Source: Gottfriedia solisilvae (GTDB lineage: Bacteria > Bacillota > Bacilli > Bacillales > Bacillaceae_G). Taken from it: DNA of 64,000 nucleotides. The notes under the pieces are model-generated. The model saw only the letters and a list, made by a program, of their open reading frames with translations, had not been told where the DNA came from and ran no database searches. Made by a program: the position numbers and the translations under genes. The stretch covers positions 1-64,000 of the forward strand of contig NZ_NETJ01000002.1 in NCBI RefSeq assembly GCF_002128405.1, read 5' to 3'. Positions 21,216-30,552 of this stretch are shown one piece after another (position 1 is the stretch's first letter; each line of letters begins with the position of its first letter).

Positions 21216-23417
21216 ATGGCTAATGAACAAGTTTTGACAGCTGAACAAGTTTTAGAGCAAGCGTCCCATTATTTAAAAGAAGATGATGTGGCGTTTATTA
21301 AACATGCTTATGAATATGCTAGAGATGCGCATAGTGAGCAATTTCGTAAGTCAGGTGAACCATATATAATACACCCTATTCAAGTAGCAGGGATACTTGT
21401 AAGCCTTGAAATGGATGCAACCACAATTAGTGCTGGTTTTCTTCACGATGTGGTAGAAGATACTGAAGTTTCTAAAGAAGACTTAGAAAATCAATTTGGT
21501 AAAGAAGTTTCTATGCTTGTCGATGGCGTTACGAAGCTTGGTAAAATTAAGTTTAAATCGAAAGAAGAACAACAAGCTGAAAACCATCGAAAAATGTTTG
21601 TCGCAATGGCACAGGACTTGAGAGTCATTTTAATTAAACTAGCCGATCGCCTTCATAATATGAGAACGTTAAAGCATTTACCTCAGGAAAAGCGAATCAG
21701 AATTGCAAATGAAACTTTAGAAATATTTGCTCCTCTAGCTCATCGTTTAGGGATTAATAAAGTAAAGTGGGAACTGGAAGATACAGCCTTACGTTACTTA
21801 AATCCTCAACAATATTATCGTATCGTTAATCTAATGAAGCGTAAAAGAGCCGAACGTGAACAATACTTAGACGAAGTCATCAGTGAGATCGAGTCGCAAC
21901 TAGAAGATGTAGAAATAAAGCCCGAAATTTCGGGTAGACCAAAGCATATATACAGCATATATCACAAAATGGCAAAGCAGAATAAACAATTTAATGAAAT
22001 TTATGACTTATTGGCTGTACGTGTAATCGTCAATAGTATTAAAGATTGTTATGCTGTTTTAGGTGTCATTCATACTTGTTGGAAGCCGATGCCTGGTCGA
22101 TTCAAAGATTATATTGCTATGCCAAAAGCAAATCTTTATCAATCACTTCATACGACAGTAATTGGTCCGAAGGGTGATCCTTTAGAAGTTCAAATACGTA
22201 CAAAGGAAATGCATCAAATCGCTGAGTACGGGGTAGCAGCACATTGGGCTTATAAAGAAGATAAATCAAATGCAAATGTACCTACTCAGAAATCATTTGA
22301 AAATCGCTTAAGTTGGTTCCGTGAGATTATTGAATGGCAAGATAACTCTACGAATGCAGAAGAGTTTATGGAATCAGTAAAAATGGATTTATTCTCAGAT
22401 ATGGTTTTCGTATTTACACCAAAAGGTGATGTATACGAGTTACCGTTAGGCTCTGTGCCAATCGATTTCGCATACCGTATACACTCAGAAATTGGGAATA
22501 AAACAATTGGTACAAAAGTGAATGGAAAAATGGTACCGCTAGATTATAAATTAAAAACTGGCGATATTGTTGAAATTATGACTTCTAAGCATTCATATGG
22601 GCCAAGTCAGGACTGGTTAAAACTTGCTCAATCTTCACATGCAAAAAATAAAATACGTCAATATTTTAAAAAGCAAAGACGTGAAGAGAATGTTGATAAG
22701 GGAAAAGAATTAGTTGAAAAAGAAATAAAAGCACTAGATTGTGATATAAAAGAAGTATTAACTTCTGAAAATTTAAAACGTGTAGCTGAAAAGTTTAACT
22801 TTTCAAATGCTGAAGATATGTATGCAGCTGTCGGATATAATGGCATTACTGCAACGCAAATCGCACATCGTTTAACAGATAAATTCCGAAAAAGACCGGA
22901 AGTAGATTTAGAAGAGCGATTAAAAGAATTATCTTCAGATCTTAAAAAAGCTCCTTCACGTCGTAAAGATGCTGGTATTTCAGTTAAAGGTGTAGATAAC
23001 TTACTAATACGACTTTCAAAGTGCTGTAATCCAGTACCTGGTGACGATATTGTTGGTTATATTACAAAAGGCCGTGGAGTATCTGTTCATCGAAGTGATT
23101 GTGTAAACATGCTCAATGATAGTGAAGAAGATCGCTTTATCGAAGTTGAATGGGAAGAAAGTCCAACATTTGAACGCGATTATAATGTTGATATTGAAAT
23201 CTTCGGTTATGACCGTCGTGGACTTTTAAACGAAGTATTGTCTGTAGTCAATGAAACAAAAACAAATATTTCATCAGTAACAGGTAAAAATGACCGTAAT
23301 AAAATGGCGACCATTACAATGAGTTTGTCCATTCGAAATATTAACCACCTTCAAAAAGTAGTGGATAAGGTAAAACAAATTCCAGACATTTACTCTGTGC
23401 GACGCATTTTCCACTAG
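21216..23417 (+). CDS. relA: Bifunctional (p)ppGpp synthetase/hydrolase RelA
   Basis: A 733-residue Rel protein that makes and degrades the stringent-response alarmone. The HD hydrolase domain shows AGFLHDVVEDT (about residues 72-82) and LADRLHNMRTLKHL, so hydrolysis should be active. The synthetase domain follows (GRPKHIYSIYHKM, YDLLAVRVIV, YIAMPKANLYQSLHTTV). C-terminal TGS (VFVFTPKGDVYELPLGSVPIDFAYRIHSEIG), a zinc-finger-like CCNPVPGDDIVGYITKGRGVSVHRSDC segment and a terminal ACT domain (DRRGLLNEVLSVVN) are all present. It is followed 17 bases later by dtd. Confidence 0.97.
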   Translation: MANEQVLTAEQVLEQASHYLKEDDVAFIKHAYEYARDAHSEQFRKSGEPYIIHPIQVAGILVSLEMDATTISAGFLHDVVEDTEVSKEDLENQFGKEVSMLVDGVTKLGKIKFKSKEEQQAENHRKMFVAMAQDLRVILIKLADRLHNMRTLKHLPQEKRIRIANETLEIFAPLAHRLGINKVKWELEDTALRYLNPQQYYRIVNLMKRKRAEREQYLDEVISEIESQLEDVEIKPEISGRPKHIYSIYHKMAKQNKQFNEIYDLLAVRVIVNSIKDCYAVLGVIHTCWKPMPGRFKDYIAMPKANLYQSLHTTVIGPKGDPLEVQIRTKEMHQIAEYGVAAHWAYKEDKSNANVPTQKSFENRLSWFREIIEWQDNSTNAEEFMESVKMDLFSDMVFVFTPKGDVYELPLGSVPIDFAYRIHSEIGNKTIGTKVNGKMVPLDYKLKTGDIVEIMTSKHSYGPSQDWLKLAQSSHAKNKIRQYFKKQRREENVDKGKELVEKEIKALDCDIKEVLTSENLKRVAEKFNFSNAEDMYAAVGYNGITATQIAHRLTDKFRKRPEVDLEERLKELSSDLKKAPSRRKDAGISVKGVDNLLIRLSKCCNPVPGDDIVGYITKGRGVSVHRSDCVNMLNDSEEDRFIEVEWEESPTFERDYNVDIEIFGYDRRGLLNEVLSVVNETKTNISSVTGKNDRNKMATITMSLSIRNINHLQKVVDKVKQIPDIYSVRRIFH

Positions 23418-23434
23418 AAGAGGAGGGGTAAGTC

Positions 23435-23872
23435 ATGAGAGTTTTATTACAGCGTACAAAAGAAGCTAAAGTTGTAGTTGATGGACAAGTAGTAGGTCAA
23501 ATACCTAAAGGATTATTATTACTTGTAGGGATCACGCATGAAGATACAGTTGATGATATGAAATACTGTGCTGATAAGGCATTAAATCTTCGAATATTTG
23601 AAGATGGCGATGGTAAAATGAACCTGTCTTTAAAAGAGGTTGATGGTCAAGTATTATCAGTATCTCAATTCACACTATATGGTGATACTCGTAAAGGAAG
23701 ACGACCAAGCTTTACGGATGCTGCAAAGCCTGATATTGCAAATGAACTATACGAACAGTTTAATGCATATATACGTGAACAAGGCTTTGAAGTACAAACT
23801 GGTATTTTCGGAGCTGATATGGACGTATCGTTTACAAACTGGGGTCCGGTTACAATCATGATTGAAAGTTAA
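23435..23872 (+). CDS. dtd: D-aminoacyl-tRNA deacylase Dtd
   Basis: A 145-residue proofreading enzyme that removes D-amino acids, and glycine mischarged on tRNA-Ala. Both active-site motifs are visible: [19 protein letters not shown] (about residues 74-92) and the Gly-cisPro motif [11 protein letters not shown] at the extreme C-terminus. GAGGAGGGG precedes the ATG. It is co-directional with relA and very likely cotranscribed. Confidence 0.96.
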   Translation: MRVLLQRTKEAKVVVDGQVVGQIPKGLLLLVGITHEDTVDDMKYCADKALNLRIFEDGDGKMNLSLKEVDGQVLSVSQFTLYGDTRKGRRPSFTDAAKPDIANELYEQFNAYIREQGFEVQTGIFGADMDVSFTNWGPVTIMIES

Positions 23873-23880
23873 TAGCACCA

Positions 23881-23921
23881 AAAAAAAACCTTCTTTACAC
23901 AATGTGGAAGAAGGTTTTTTT
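23881..23921 (+). terminator. Terminator after relA-dtd
   Basis: A 14-bp stem AAAAAAACCTTCTT / AAGAAGGTTTTTTT with a 12-base loop. Confidence 0.88.
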
Positions 23922-24067
23922 ACCCTTTTCATCTTGACTAATCTTTTGTTTCTATTGGCTCAATCTGTTTTGAAGTTGTACCTTTCTATTTTACATATAA
24001 TATCGATTGGTTCTGAATATAGATAGTATATATGGGTTCTATTTTAGAATGCATAGGAGGGTATGAA

Positions 24068-24247
24068 ATGGACTCGATTACACTCATTTTAATCCTGATT
24101 GCAGGTGTCATTTTATTTACGATTCTTAAAAGCTTCTTTAAGGCAATCGTATTTGTTGTGTTAATCCTACTTATTTATTATGGATTAATGTATTTATTAG
24201 ATGGCTCAGTACAAAGCTCTATATCTACCATTTCAAAACTTCTTTAA
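24068..24247 (+). CDS. Small two-segment membrane protein, function unknown
   Basis: A 59-residue hydrophobic protein. One long or two closely spaced hydrophobic segments span about residues 4-42 (LILILIAGVILFTILKSFFKAIVFVVLILLIYYGLMYLL), followed by a short Ser-rich tail. ATG lies seven bases after AGGAGG, which rules out the longer in-frame start upstream. The good ribosome site and the following terminator support a real gene. I do not recognise the family. Confidence 0.65.
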   Translation: MDSITLILILIAGVILFTILKSFFKAIVFVVLILLIYYGLMYLLDGSVQSSISTISKLL

Positions 24248-24248
24248 C

Positions 24249-24275
24249 CCATGGGAATTCTCCATGGTTTTTTTA
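24249..24275 (+). terminator. Terminator after the 59-residue membrane protein gene
   Basis: Stem CCATGG / CCATGG with a GAATTCT loop followed by TTTTTTTA. Confidence 0.75.
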
Positions 24276-24280
24276 TTTTT

Positions 24281-24425
24281 TGGCTCTGTTAAAAAAGAAA
24301 GTTGATTTTCAGTTTCAGGATGCTCGCTTTCCATGGGGCGGGACCTGAGCCTCCTCGGCAAGCCTGCGGGGTCTCACCCTTCCCACTACTCCCATAGGAG
24401 TCTCGCGCCTTTCACTCCAATCAAT
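24281..24425 (-). repeat. Dispersed repeat family A, copy 3 (inverted)
   Basis: Read on the minus strand, this copy has the same order as copies 1 and 2: GACTCCTATGGGAG, GAGACCCCGCAGGCTTGCC, GAGGAGGCTCAGG and GCCCCATGGAAAGCGAGCATC, ending in TTTTTTAACAGAGCCA. It directly abuts the terminator of the upstream gene. Confidence 0.87.
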
Positions 24426-24630
24426 CTCTTTAAATAAATATTCTATACTTAAAATTCTATAGTATATTTTTAAGGATAACTTTAGTAAAATATCGACAAT
24501 TAACATTAACAAAGCCTATTTTTAAAGAAAATTGTAATAGAAAAATGTCTTTCAACACTCATTTTTTTGGTTTAATCGTGTCAAAACTTGGACAAACTAA
24601 ATATTATGATATTGGAGGGAGACTTTCACC

Positions 24631-24804
24631 ATGAGAATTAACAATCGTAATAGTTTGGGTTCAAATCGTAGAGGAGTTCTCAATATGGATTTTCATGAAT
24701 TTCAATCAAGAGGGCAAGAGTCAAATTCATTGGAGATGGCAAGTGAGTTCGGATTAACATTAAGAGAAGTACGTGATTTAAAGAAACAATTAGAACGTTC
24801 TTAA
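24631..24804 (+). CDS. Conserved 57-residue basic protein upstream of hisS
   Basis: A short gene, ATG behind TTGGAGGGAG, encoding 57 residues. The N-terminus is basic and Asn/Arg-rich (RINNRNSLGSNRRGV). The C-terminal helix pair (EMASEFGLTLREVRDLKKQLERS, about residues 35-57) resembles the first two helices of a helix-turn-helix, as in sigma-70 region 4-like fragments. No function is known to me. It occupies the place of B. subtilis yrzK between dtd and hisS, but I cannot confirm orthology. Confidence 0.7.
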   Translation: MRINNRNSLGSNRRGVLNMDFHEFQSRGQESNSLEMASEFGLTLREVRDLKKQLERS

Positions 24805-24824
24805 AATTTTTCTTTCTTCAGTTC

Positions 24825-24853
24825 TTGACAATTATTGTAACCAAACGTAAGAT
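24825..24853 (+). promoter_or_regulatory. Promoter of the hisS-aspS T-box transcript
   Basis: TTGACA and TAAGAT separated by 17 bases, placing the start of transcription about 25 bases before the T-box leader. Confidence 0.65.
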
Positions 24854-24884
24854 ATAAAATAACATATTGATACATAAAACTTAC

Positions 24885-25139
24885 CAATGACGGAGAAAAG
24901 TATAATAGGATCTCTTGAAGAGAGAGGAAATGTCGTGGCTGAGAGCATTTCCACAAGTAGACTATTTGAAAGACACTCCAGAGGCTTTATTCTGAAAGAG
25001 TATTCTAGTAAGGATAAACGTAATCGGCGTTAACGATGAAAGTGGAAGGATGATGATTCATTCTTCAATTAGGGTGGTACCACGGGCTTATAACTCTCGT
25101 CCCTACTGTTTTATTTCAGTAGGCACGGGAGTTTTTTGT
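24885..25139 (+). promoter_or_regulatory. T-box riboswitch controlling hisS-aspS
   Basis: A tRNA-sensing transcription attenuator. The conserved T-box sequence AGGGTGGTACCACGG is at 25069-25083. The terminator follows, stem CGTCCCTACTG / CAGTAGGCACG with a TTTTTT tail. The Stem I apical segment GTGGCTGAGAG and the GAAAGACACTCC specifier region (24968-24979) are present. GAC (Asp) at 24972-24974 is followed by the usual purine; CAC (His) at 24974-24976 overlaps it by one base. Uncharged tRNA binding would disrupt the terminator and allow hisS-aspS transcription. Confidence 0.93.
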
Positions 25140-25169
25140 ATATATAGGTTTATTTTAGGAGGATTCACA

Positions 25170-26435
25170 ATGTCGATTAATATTCCAAGAGGTACGCAGG
25201 ATATATTACCTGGTACAGTTGAGAAATGGCAGTATATTGAAAAGTTTGCAAGAGACTTATGCAAACGATATAACTACAATGAGATTCGTACACCGATGTT
25301 TGAACATACGGAAGTATTCTCAAGAGGTGTAGGTGACACGACGGATATTGTACAAAAGGAAATGTATACTTTTACAGATCGTGGTGATCGTAGTTTAACT
25401 TTACGTCCTGAAGGAACAGCATCTATTGTACGTTCATATGTAGAAAACAAAATGCACGGAAATAGTAATCAACCAACAAAATTATATTATATTGGACCAA
25501 TGTTCCGTTATGAGCGTCCTCAAGCAGGGCGATATCGTCAATTTGTTCAATTTGGTATCGAGGCATTAGGTAGTAATGATCCATCAATTGATGCAGAGGT
25601 TCTTGCATTATCAAGAGATTTATATCGTGGCCTTGGTTTAAAAAATATTAAACTTGTGATCAATAGTTTAGGTGATTTAGAAAGTCGTAAAGCTCACCGT
25701 GAAGCGCTTGTTAATCACTTTAAACCTGTTGTACATGAGTTATGTGGTGATTGTCAAAATCGTTTAGAATCTAACCCACTTCGAGTGTTAGATTGTAAAA
25801 AAGACCATAATCACCCTTCAATGGCATCAGCACCTTCAATCCTTGAATATTTAAATGAAGAGTCTGTGAAGTATTTTGAAGATGTTCAATCTTATTTAAC
25901 AGCAATGAATATTCCTTTTGAAGTCGATCCAAATTTAGTGCGTGGTTTAGATTATTACAATCACACTGTTTTCGAAATCATGTTAGAAGGTAAAGGTTTT
26001 GGTTCAATCTCTACTTTAAGTGGTGGAGGCCGATATAATGGCTTAGTTGAAGAATTTGGTGGACCAAATACACCTGGTATGGGCTTTGCATTAAGTATAG
26101 AGCGTTTATTATTAGCGCTTGAGACTGAAGGGATCGAACTTCCGATTCCACAAGAAATGGATGTATTTTTAATCGCCCTAGGTGATGAGGTGAAAAAAGA
26201 TGCAACTTCATTATTATATCAATTGCGTAAAGCCGGTCTTGTATGTGAAAAGGATTACCAAGATCGTAAAATAAAAGCACAATTTAAAGCTGCTGACCGT
26301 TTTAATGCGAAATATGTTGCTGTTTTAGGTGAAGAAGAATTATCTCGTGGAGTCATCAATTTGAAAGACCAAGAAACGGGTGTTCAAGAGGAAGTTGCAT
26401 TAGATATATTTGTAAAATACGTAAGCTCTAAATAA
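25170..26435 (+). CDS. hisS: Histidyl-tRNA synthetase
   Basis: A 421-residue class II synthetase. Motif 2 ([25 protein letters not shown]) and motif 3 ([16 protein letters not shown]) are intact. The histidine-specific signatures [14 protein letters not shown] and SGGGRYNGL are present. A C-terminal anticodon-binding domain starts near residue 325 ([10 protein letters not shown]). The start ATG follows AGGAGG; an open frame extending upstream through the T-box is not a real extension. First gene of the T-box-controlled operon; aspS follows after 19 bases. Confidence 0.97.
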   Translation: MSINIPRGTQDILPGTVEKWQYIEKFARDLCKRYNYNEIRTPMFEHTEVFSRGVGDTTDIVQKEMYTFTDRGDRSLTLRPEGTASIVRSYVENKMHGNSNQPTKLYYIGPMFRYERPQAGRYRQFVQFGIEALGSNDPSIDAEVLALSRDLYRGLGLKNIKLVINSLGDLESRKAHREALVNHFKPVVHELCGDCQNRLESNPLRVLDCKKDHNHPSMASAPSILEYLNEESVKYFEDVQSYLTAMNIPFEVDPNLVRGLDYYNHTVFEIMLEGKGFGSISTLSGGGRYNGLVEEFGGPNTPGMGFALSIERLLLALETEGIELPIPQEMDVFLIALGDEVKKDATSLLYQLRKAGLVCEKDYQDRKIKAQFKAADRFNAKYVAVLGEEELSRGVINLKDQETGVQEEVALDIFVKYVSSK

Positions 26436-26454
26436 AGAACTGGGGGATATGGAA

Positions 26455-28224
26455 ATGGAACAACGAACGCATTTATGTGGTCAATTAAGAGAATCACATA
26501 TTGGTCAAAGTGTAACACTAAAAGGTTGGGTTCAAAAGAGACGTGACTTAGGAGGATTAATTTTTATTGATTTACGTGACCGTTCTGGAATCGTACAAAT
26601 CGTATTTAATCCTGAATTATCTAATGAGGCTTTGACATTAGCTGAAACTGTTCGAAACGAATTTATACTTCAAGTGCAAGGAACAGTTGTTTCGCGTGGA
26701 GAAGGTACAGTAAACACTAATTTAGAGACTGGTGCAATTGAAGTTTCTGTTGAAAAACTAGAAATTATCAACAAAGCAAAAAATCCTCCATTCGCTATTG
26801 AAAATAAAACAGAAGTTGCAGAAGATCTGCGTTTAAAATATCGTTATTTAGATTTACGTCGTCCTGTTATGTATGACACATTTAAATTACGTTCAAAAAT
26901 TACAAAGTCCGTTCGTGATTTCTTGGACGGAGAAGACTTCTTAGAAGTTGAAACACCAATTTTAACGAAGAGTACACCTGAAGGAGCTAGAGATTACTTA
27001 GTACCAAGTCGTGTACATCCAGGTGAGTTCTATGCATTACCGCAATCACCTCAAATTTTTAAACAATTATTAATGGTTTCTGGCTTTGAGCGATACTTCC
27101 AAATTGCGCGTTGTTTCCGCGATGAGGATTTACGTGCTGACCGTCAACCTGAATTCACTCAAATTGACATTGAGACTAGTTTCCTTTCTCAAGAGGAAAT
27201 TATGGAAATGACAGAAAGAATGATGGTTAAAGTAATGAGCGAGACAAAAGGAGTAGACTTAGTAACTCCTCTTCCTCGAATGAGTTATGAAGAAGCAATC
27301 AATCGTTTTGGATCTGATAAACCAGATACTCGATTTGGCTTAGAATTAATCGACGTTTCTTCATTTGCTAAAGAAAGTGGATTTAAAGTATTTACTTCAG
27401 CTGTAGAAAACGGTGGCCAAGTTAAATGCTTAAACGTTAAAGGTCAAGCAGCTAATTACTCTCGTAAAGACATTGATGGTCTACAAGAATATGCTTCTCG
27501 TTACGGAGCAAAAGGACTTGCATGGTTAAAGCTTGAGGAAGATGGATTTAAAGGACCAATCGCAAAATTCTTTAGCGAAGAAGAATTTGCAACTTTAAGA
27601 TTAGCTGTAGAAGGTGAAGTTGGAGACTTAATCTTATTCGTTGCATCTGACGCATCAGTTGTCGCAAATAGTTTAGGTGCACTTCGCTTAAAATTAGGTA
27701 AAGATTTAGACTTAATTGACCAATCTAAATTTAATTTCTTATGGGTAACTGATTGGCCATTACTTGAGTATGATGCAGAGTTAGATCGTTATTTTGCTGC
27801 TCATCATCCATTTACATCACCAGTTCGTGAAGATTTAGCTAAATTAGATAGTGATCCAGGTAGTGTTAAAGCTCAAGCTTATGACTTAGTCTTAAACGGC
27901 TATGAGCTTGGTGGAGGATCTGTTCGTATTTACGAAAGAGATATCCAAGAAAAAATGTTTAAGTGCCTTGGTTTTTCTGAAGAAGAAGCACAAGCACAAT
28001 TCGGTTTCTTAATGGAAGCTTTTGAATACGGAACTCCGCCACATGGTGGTATTGCATTAGGTTTAGACCGTATTGTTATGCTACTTGCGGGACGCACAAA
28101 CTTACGTGACACAATTGCATTCCCGAAAACAGCTTCAGCAAGTTGTTTATTAACAAATGCACCAAGTCCAGTTTCTGTCTCACAATTAGAAGATTTATCT
28201 TTAAAAACAACAGTAGAAGAGTAA
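26455..28224 (+). CDS. aspS: Aspartyl-tRNA synthetase
   Basis: A 589-residue bacterial-type class II synthetase: N-terminal OB-fold anticodon domain ([32 protein letters not shown]), catalytic core with [44 protein letters not shown] (motif 2), the GAD insertion domain typical of bacteria, and motif 3 [15 protein letters not shown]. The second of two in-frame ATG codons is chosen because the first lies only two bases after GGGGG. If tRNA-Asn amidation occurs here the enzyme may be non-discriminating; the sequence alone does not decide. Confidence 0.97.
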   Translation: MEQRTHLCGQLRESHIGQSVTLKGWVQKRRDLGGLIFIDLRDRSGIVQIVFNPELSNEALTLAETVRNEFILQVQGTVVSRGEGTVNTNLETGAIEVSVEKLEIINKAKNPPFAIENKTEVAEDLRLKYRYLDLRRPVMYDTFKLRSKITKSVRDFLDGEDFLEVETPILTKSTPEGARDYLVPSRVHPGEFYALPQSPQIFKQLLMVSGFERYFQIARCFRDEDLRADRQPEFTQIDIETSFLSQEEIMEMTERMMVKVMSETKGVDLVTPLPRMSYEEAINRFGSDKPDTRFGLELIDVSSFAKESGFKVFTSAVENGGQVKCLNVKGQAANYSRKDIDGLQEYASRYGAKGLAWLKLEEDGFKGPIAKFFSEEEFATLRLAVEGEVGDLILFVASDASVVANSLGALRLKLGKDLDLIDQSKFNFLWVTDWPLLEYDAELDRYFAAHHPFTSPVREDLAKLDSDPGSVKAQAYDLVLNGYELGGGSVRIYERDIQEKMFKCLGFSEEEAQAQFGFLMEAFEYGTPPHGGIALGLDRIVMLLAGRTNLRDTIAFPKTASASCLLTNAPSPVSVSQLEDLSLKTTVEE

Positions 28225-28232
28225 AATAAAAC

Positions 28233-28275
28233 GGAAGGATGAAAGGAGCAAATTTCCTAAATCCTTCCATTTTTC
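28233..28275 (+). terminator. Terminator after hisS-aspS
   Basis: Stem GGAAGGAT / ATCCTTCC, with a 20-base loop that can pair partly with itself (GGAG/TTCC), followed by ATTTTT. Confidence 0.75.
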
Positions 28276-28397
28276 TTGTATTATTTTCTTTATTGTCTAA
28301 AAATAACTTGTTTTCTTAATTCATGCTTGATGAAAACAACGTAAATCATGTATATTTAAATCATTGTATTCTGATTAAGTTAGTGGGAGTTGAATGG

Positions 28398-29165
28398 ATG
28401 TTACACCAATTTTCTCGTAATGAGCTTGCATTTGGTAAAGCAGGTTTAGAACGATTACAAAAAAGTACGGTAGCAATTTTAGGTATTGGCGGAGTTGGCT
28501 CTTTTGCAGCAGAAGCATTAGCTCGTTCAGGAGTCGGCCGATTAATTTTAGTTGATAAAGATGTAATCGATATCACAAATGTTAATAGACAGATTCACGC
28601 ATTATTATCAACGGTTGGAGAACCGAAAGTAGAAATGATGAAACAACGTATTCAAGATATTAATCCTGAATGCGAAATTATTACACATAAAATGTTTTAT
28701 ACAGAAGAAACTTTTGAAAAGTTTTTTGAGATTCCTTTAGATTATGTAATTGATGCATCTGATACGATTTCATATAAAATTCATTTAATAAAAGAATGTC
28801 GTCGTCGCGGAATTCCACTTATTTCAAGTATGGGTGCTGCAAATAAGATGGATCCAACTCGATTCAAAGTTGCAGATATTTCTAAAACAACTCATGATCC
28901 GATTGCAAAGGTAATCCGAACTAAACTTAGAAAAGAAGGGATTCATAAAGGCGTAACAGTTGTCTTTTCAGATGAGAGTCCAATTGTAATCAGAGAAGAT
29001 ATTCGTAAAGAAATCGTACCTGATGAAAACACAAAAATTCGCAAAGCGAAAATGCCACCTTCATCTAATGCATTTGTTCCTTCAGTTGCTGGTTTAATAG
29101 CTGCTAGTCATGCTGTACGTGAACTAATAAAAGATATTGAAATTAAACGTGTTGGTAAAGAATAA
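28398..29165 (+). CDS. tcdA: tRNA threonylcarbamoyladenosine dehydratase TcdA
   Basis: A 255-residue ThiF/E1-like enzyme that cyclises t6A37 of ANN-decoding tRNAs in an ATP-dependent step. The nucleotide-binding motif AILGIGGVGSFAAEALARSGVGRLILVDKD (about residues 26-55) and the following DVIDITNVNRQ are canonical, as is DYVIDASDTISYKIHLI. C-terminal PPSSNAFVPSVAGLIAASHAVREL fits the family. I start at the ATG behind GGGAG rather than an upstream in-frame ATG with no ribosome site. Position after aspS matches B. subtilis yrvM. Confidence 0.94.
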   Translation: MLHQFSRNELAFGKAGLERLQKSTVAILGIGGVGSFAAEALARSGVGRLILVDKDVIDITNVNRQIHALLSTVGEPKVEMMKQRIQDINPECEIITHKMFYTEETFEKFFEIPLDYVIDASDTISYKIHLIKECRRRGIPLISSMGAANKMDPTRFKVADISKTTHDPIAKVIRTKLRKEGIHKGVTVVFSDESPIVIREDIRKEIVPDENTKIRKAKMPPSSNAFVPSVAGLIAASHAVRELIKDIEIKRVGKE

Positions 29166-29198
29166 AACTGTAGGAATTTATTTCCTACAGTTTTTTTT
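29166..29198 (+). terminator. Terminator after tcdA
   Basis: A perfect 11-bp stem AACTGTAGGAA / TTCCTACAGTT with a TTTA loop and a run of T. Confidence 0.9.
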
Positions 29199-29202
29199 AG
29201 AC

Positions 29203-29304
29203 CGGACATGCGCATAGTGATGAAGCGCTTCCTCTCTCACTAAAAAGAGAAAATCCTCGAGTAGAATTCAAAATGTTTCCTTACTTAGTAAAAGAGCTAA
29301 TTTA
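29203..29304 (+). pseudogene. Possible C-terminal gene remnant
   Basis: A stop-free frame of 34 codons with protein-like composition begins right after a TAG and ends in TAA (TGHAHSDEALPLS ... FKMFPYLVKELI). It has no start codon or ribosome site. It may be the end of a decayed gene, or chance. Confidence 0.25.
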
Positions 29305-29366
29305 AAAATAAATTGCATATGACTATTTAATTTAGAAATACTACCTCAATAAGGAGGTGTGTGACT

Positions 29367-29600
29367 TTGAAAAAATGCTTAAGACTGATTGGTCCTTTTG
29401 TTATTTCAGTTACACTTTTAACTGGTTGTAATAGCTCTAGTGATGATCAAAAAAGTGAGAAACAACAGCGGGTTGATAATTTATCGAATAAAATAAATAC
29501 AAACTATAAAAAGAATAATGGTGTTGTTGAAAAAGATGGAAAAGTCCGCAAAAACGGTGTTGTGAATGATAAAGAATCAAGAAAAATGAATAATAAATAA
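29367..29600 (+). CDS. Small secreted lipoprotein, function unknown
   Basis: A 77-residue protein with a signal peptide ending in the lipobox LLTGC (Cys about residue 21). The mature part is short, very basic and Lys/Asn-rich, with a near repeat VVEKDGKVRKNGVVNDKE. TTG nine bases after AAGGAGG is preferred over a GTG only three bases away. No domain is recognised. It is a single-gene unit between two terminators. Confidence 0.7.
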   Translation: MKKCLRLIGPFVISVTLLTGCNSSSDDQKSEKQQRVDNLSNKINTNYKKNNGVVEKDGKVRKNGVVNDKESRKMNNK

Positions 29601-29602
29601 AA

Positions 29603-29633
29603 AATAACCCCAGATTTGAAATCTGGGGTTATT
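29603..29633. terminator. Terminator after the small lipoprotein gene
   Basis: A perfect 15-bp stem AATAACCCCAGATTT / AAATCTGGGGTTATT around a single-base centre; the actual loop must open a few pairs. The 3' tail is weak in T (GTCTGTT). Confidence 0.7.
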
Positions 29634-29672
29634 GTCTGTTCAAACACGCTTCGCAAGCAGTGGAACTCAATT

Positions 29673-29888
29673 TTACATATTTACATCATGTTGCTTTGTG
29701 CTTTTTTTACGATTCTTTACTAGTCTTCGCCCTATATAAGAAATAGCTAATAAAACTAATACTAGCATAAGTATTTCAGCAAAATTTAATTTAAAATATT
29801 TTGCACCAGTGACTATTAATAGTGTAGATATTGTACCTTTCACAATAAAAAAGATCAGAACCCATAATCCGCCTTTTTTCCAATTCAT
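29673..29888 (-). CDS. Small two-pass membrane protein, function unknown
   Basis: A 71-residue protein with two hydrophobic segments (about residues 8-28 and 37-53), separated by TGAKYFKLNFAE and followed by a strongly basic tail (GRRLVKNRKKSTKQH). The positive-inside rule suggests both ends face the cytoplasm. ATG is preceded by GAGGAG at seven bases. I do not recognise the family. Confidence 0.6.
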   Translation of the reverse strand: MNWKKGGLWVLIFFIVKGTISTLLIVTGAKYFKLNFAEILMLVLVLLAISYIGRRLVKNRKKSTKQHDVNM

Positions 29889-29995
29889 CTTGTTACTCCT
29901 CACTGTTACATACATTCATTATTACATTTTCATTATACAGTAGGAATGTTGATAAAAAAATGAATAAAGTATGACAATTAAATAATTACATACCA

Positions 29996-30412
29996 TCAAT
30001 TTACAATATTTTTTAAAAAGTTTTGGTTCTTTCTAATTGATGTTTTTAGCTGTAAAATCTTATCGCTCAATTCTTCATTTTCTTTTTGTAGCGTTTTAAT
30101 CGATTGTTTAAGGTGGGTATTCTGATCGGAAAGTTGCTGATCACTTTCGTATTTCGTTAAAAATAAAATAACTTTATCTAAATCGATATTTGGTATGTTA
30201 TGATTATCTGTTTTATTACTTACTGCATTATTCACTTTTTGTTTTCTCAATAATTGGTATCTTGAAGCACATGCAGCTTTTGAGCGGTTTATGATATTTG
30301 CAACAGTGACAAATGCATCTTGCTTAGATTTGCCTTTTTTTAAATTGTTTTCAACTAATTCTAAAAGCGTAGCTTCATCCTCGGTTGACCACATTTTTTT
30401 TTGTGTATTCAT
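29996..30412 (-). CDS. RsfA-family Myb/SANT-like transcriptional regulator
   Basis: A 138-residue DNA-binding protein. The N-terminal SANT/Myb-like domain (about residues 5-55: KMWSTEDEATLLELVENNLKKGKSKQDAF...NRSKAACASRYQLLRK) is characteristic of the RsfA/YlbO family. A linker and a C-terminal coiled coil (about 88-130, LKQSIKTLQKENEELSDKILQLK) follow. In B. subtilis RsfA adjusts forespore sigma-F gene expression. The frame is open upstream, but the ATG after AAGAGGTG and the alignment of the SANT domain fix this start. It is divergent from rarA. Confidence 0.82.
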   Translation of the reverse strand: MNTQKKMWSTEDEATLLELVENNLKKGKSKQDAFVTVANIINRSKAACASRYQLLRKQKVNNAVSNKTDNHNIPNIDLDKVILFLTKYESDQQLSDQNTHLKQSIKTLQKENEELSDKILQLKTSIRKNQNFLKNIVN

Positions 30413-30552
30413 ATGACACCTCTTTAAATCATCTATCAATAGCTTGACCAAATAAACTGATGTAAATGAGAAAATTTTTGAATCCAAGATGAAAAATATT
30501 TCCAATTCAATTACAATAGAGTAAATAGTTTGCAGAAATAGGAGGGCGAAAA

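Noticed and set aside
28225-28397. 6S RNA between aspS and tcdA
   Set aside because: Searched because an RNA gene may lie near here in B. subtilis; the 173 bases hold a terminator and the tcdA ribosome site, and no long rod-like structure.
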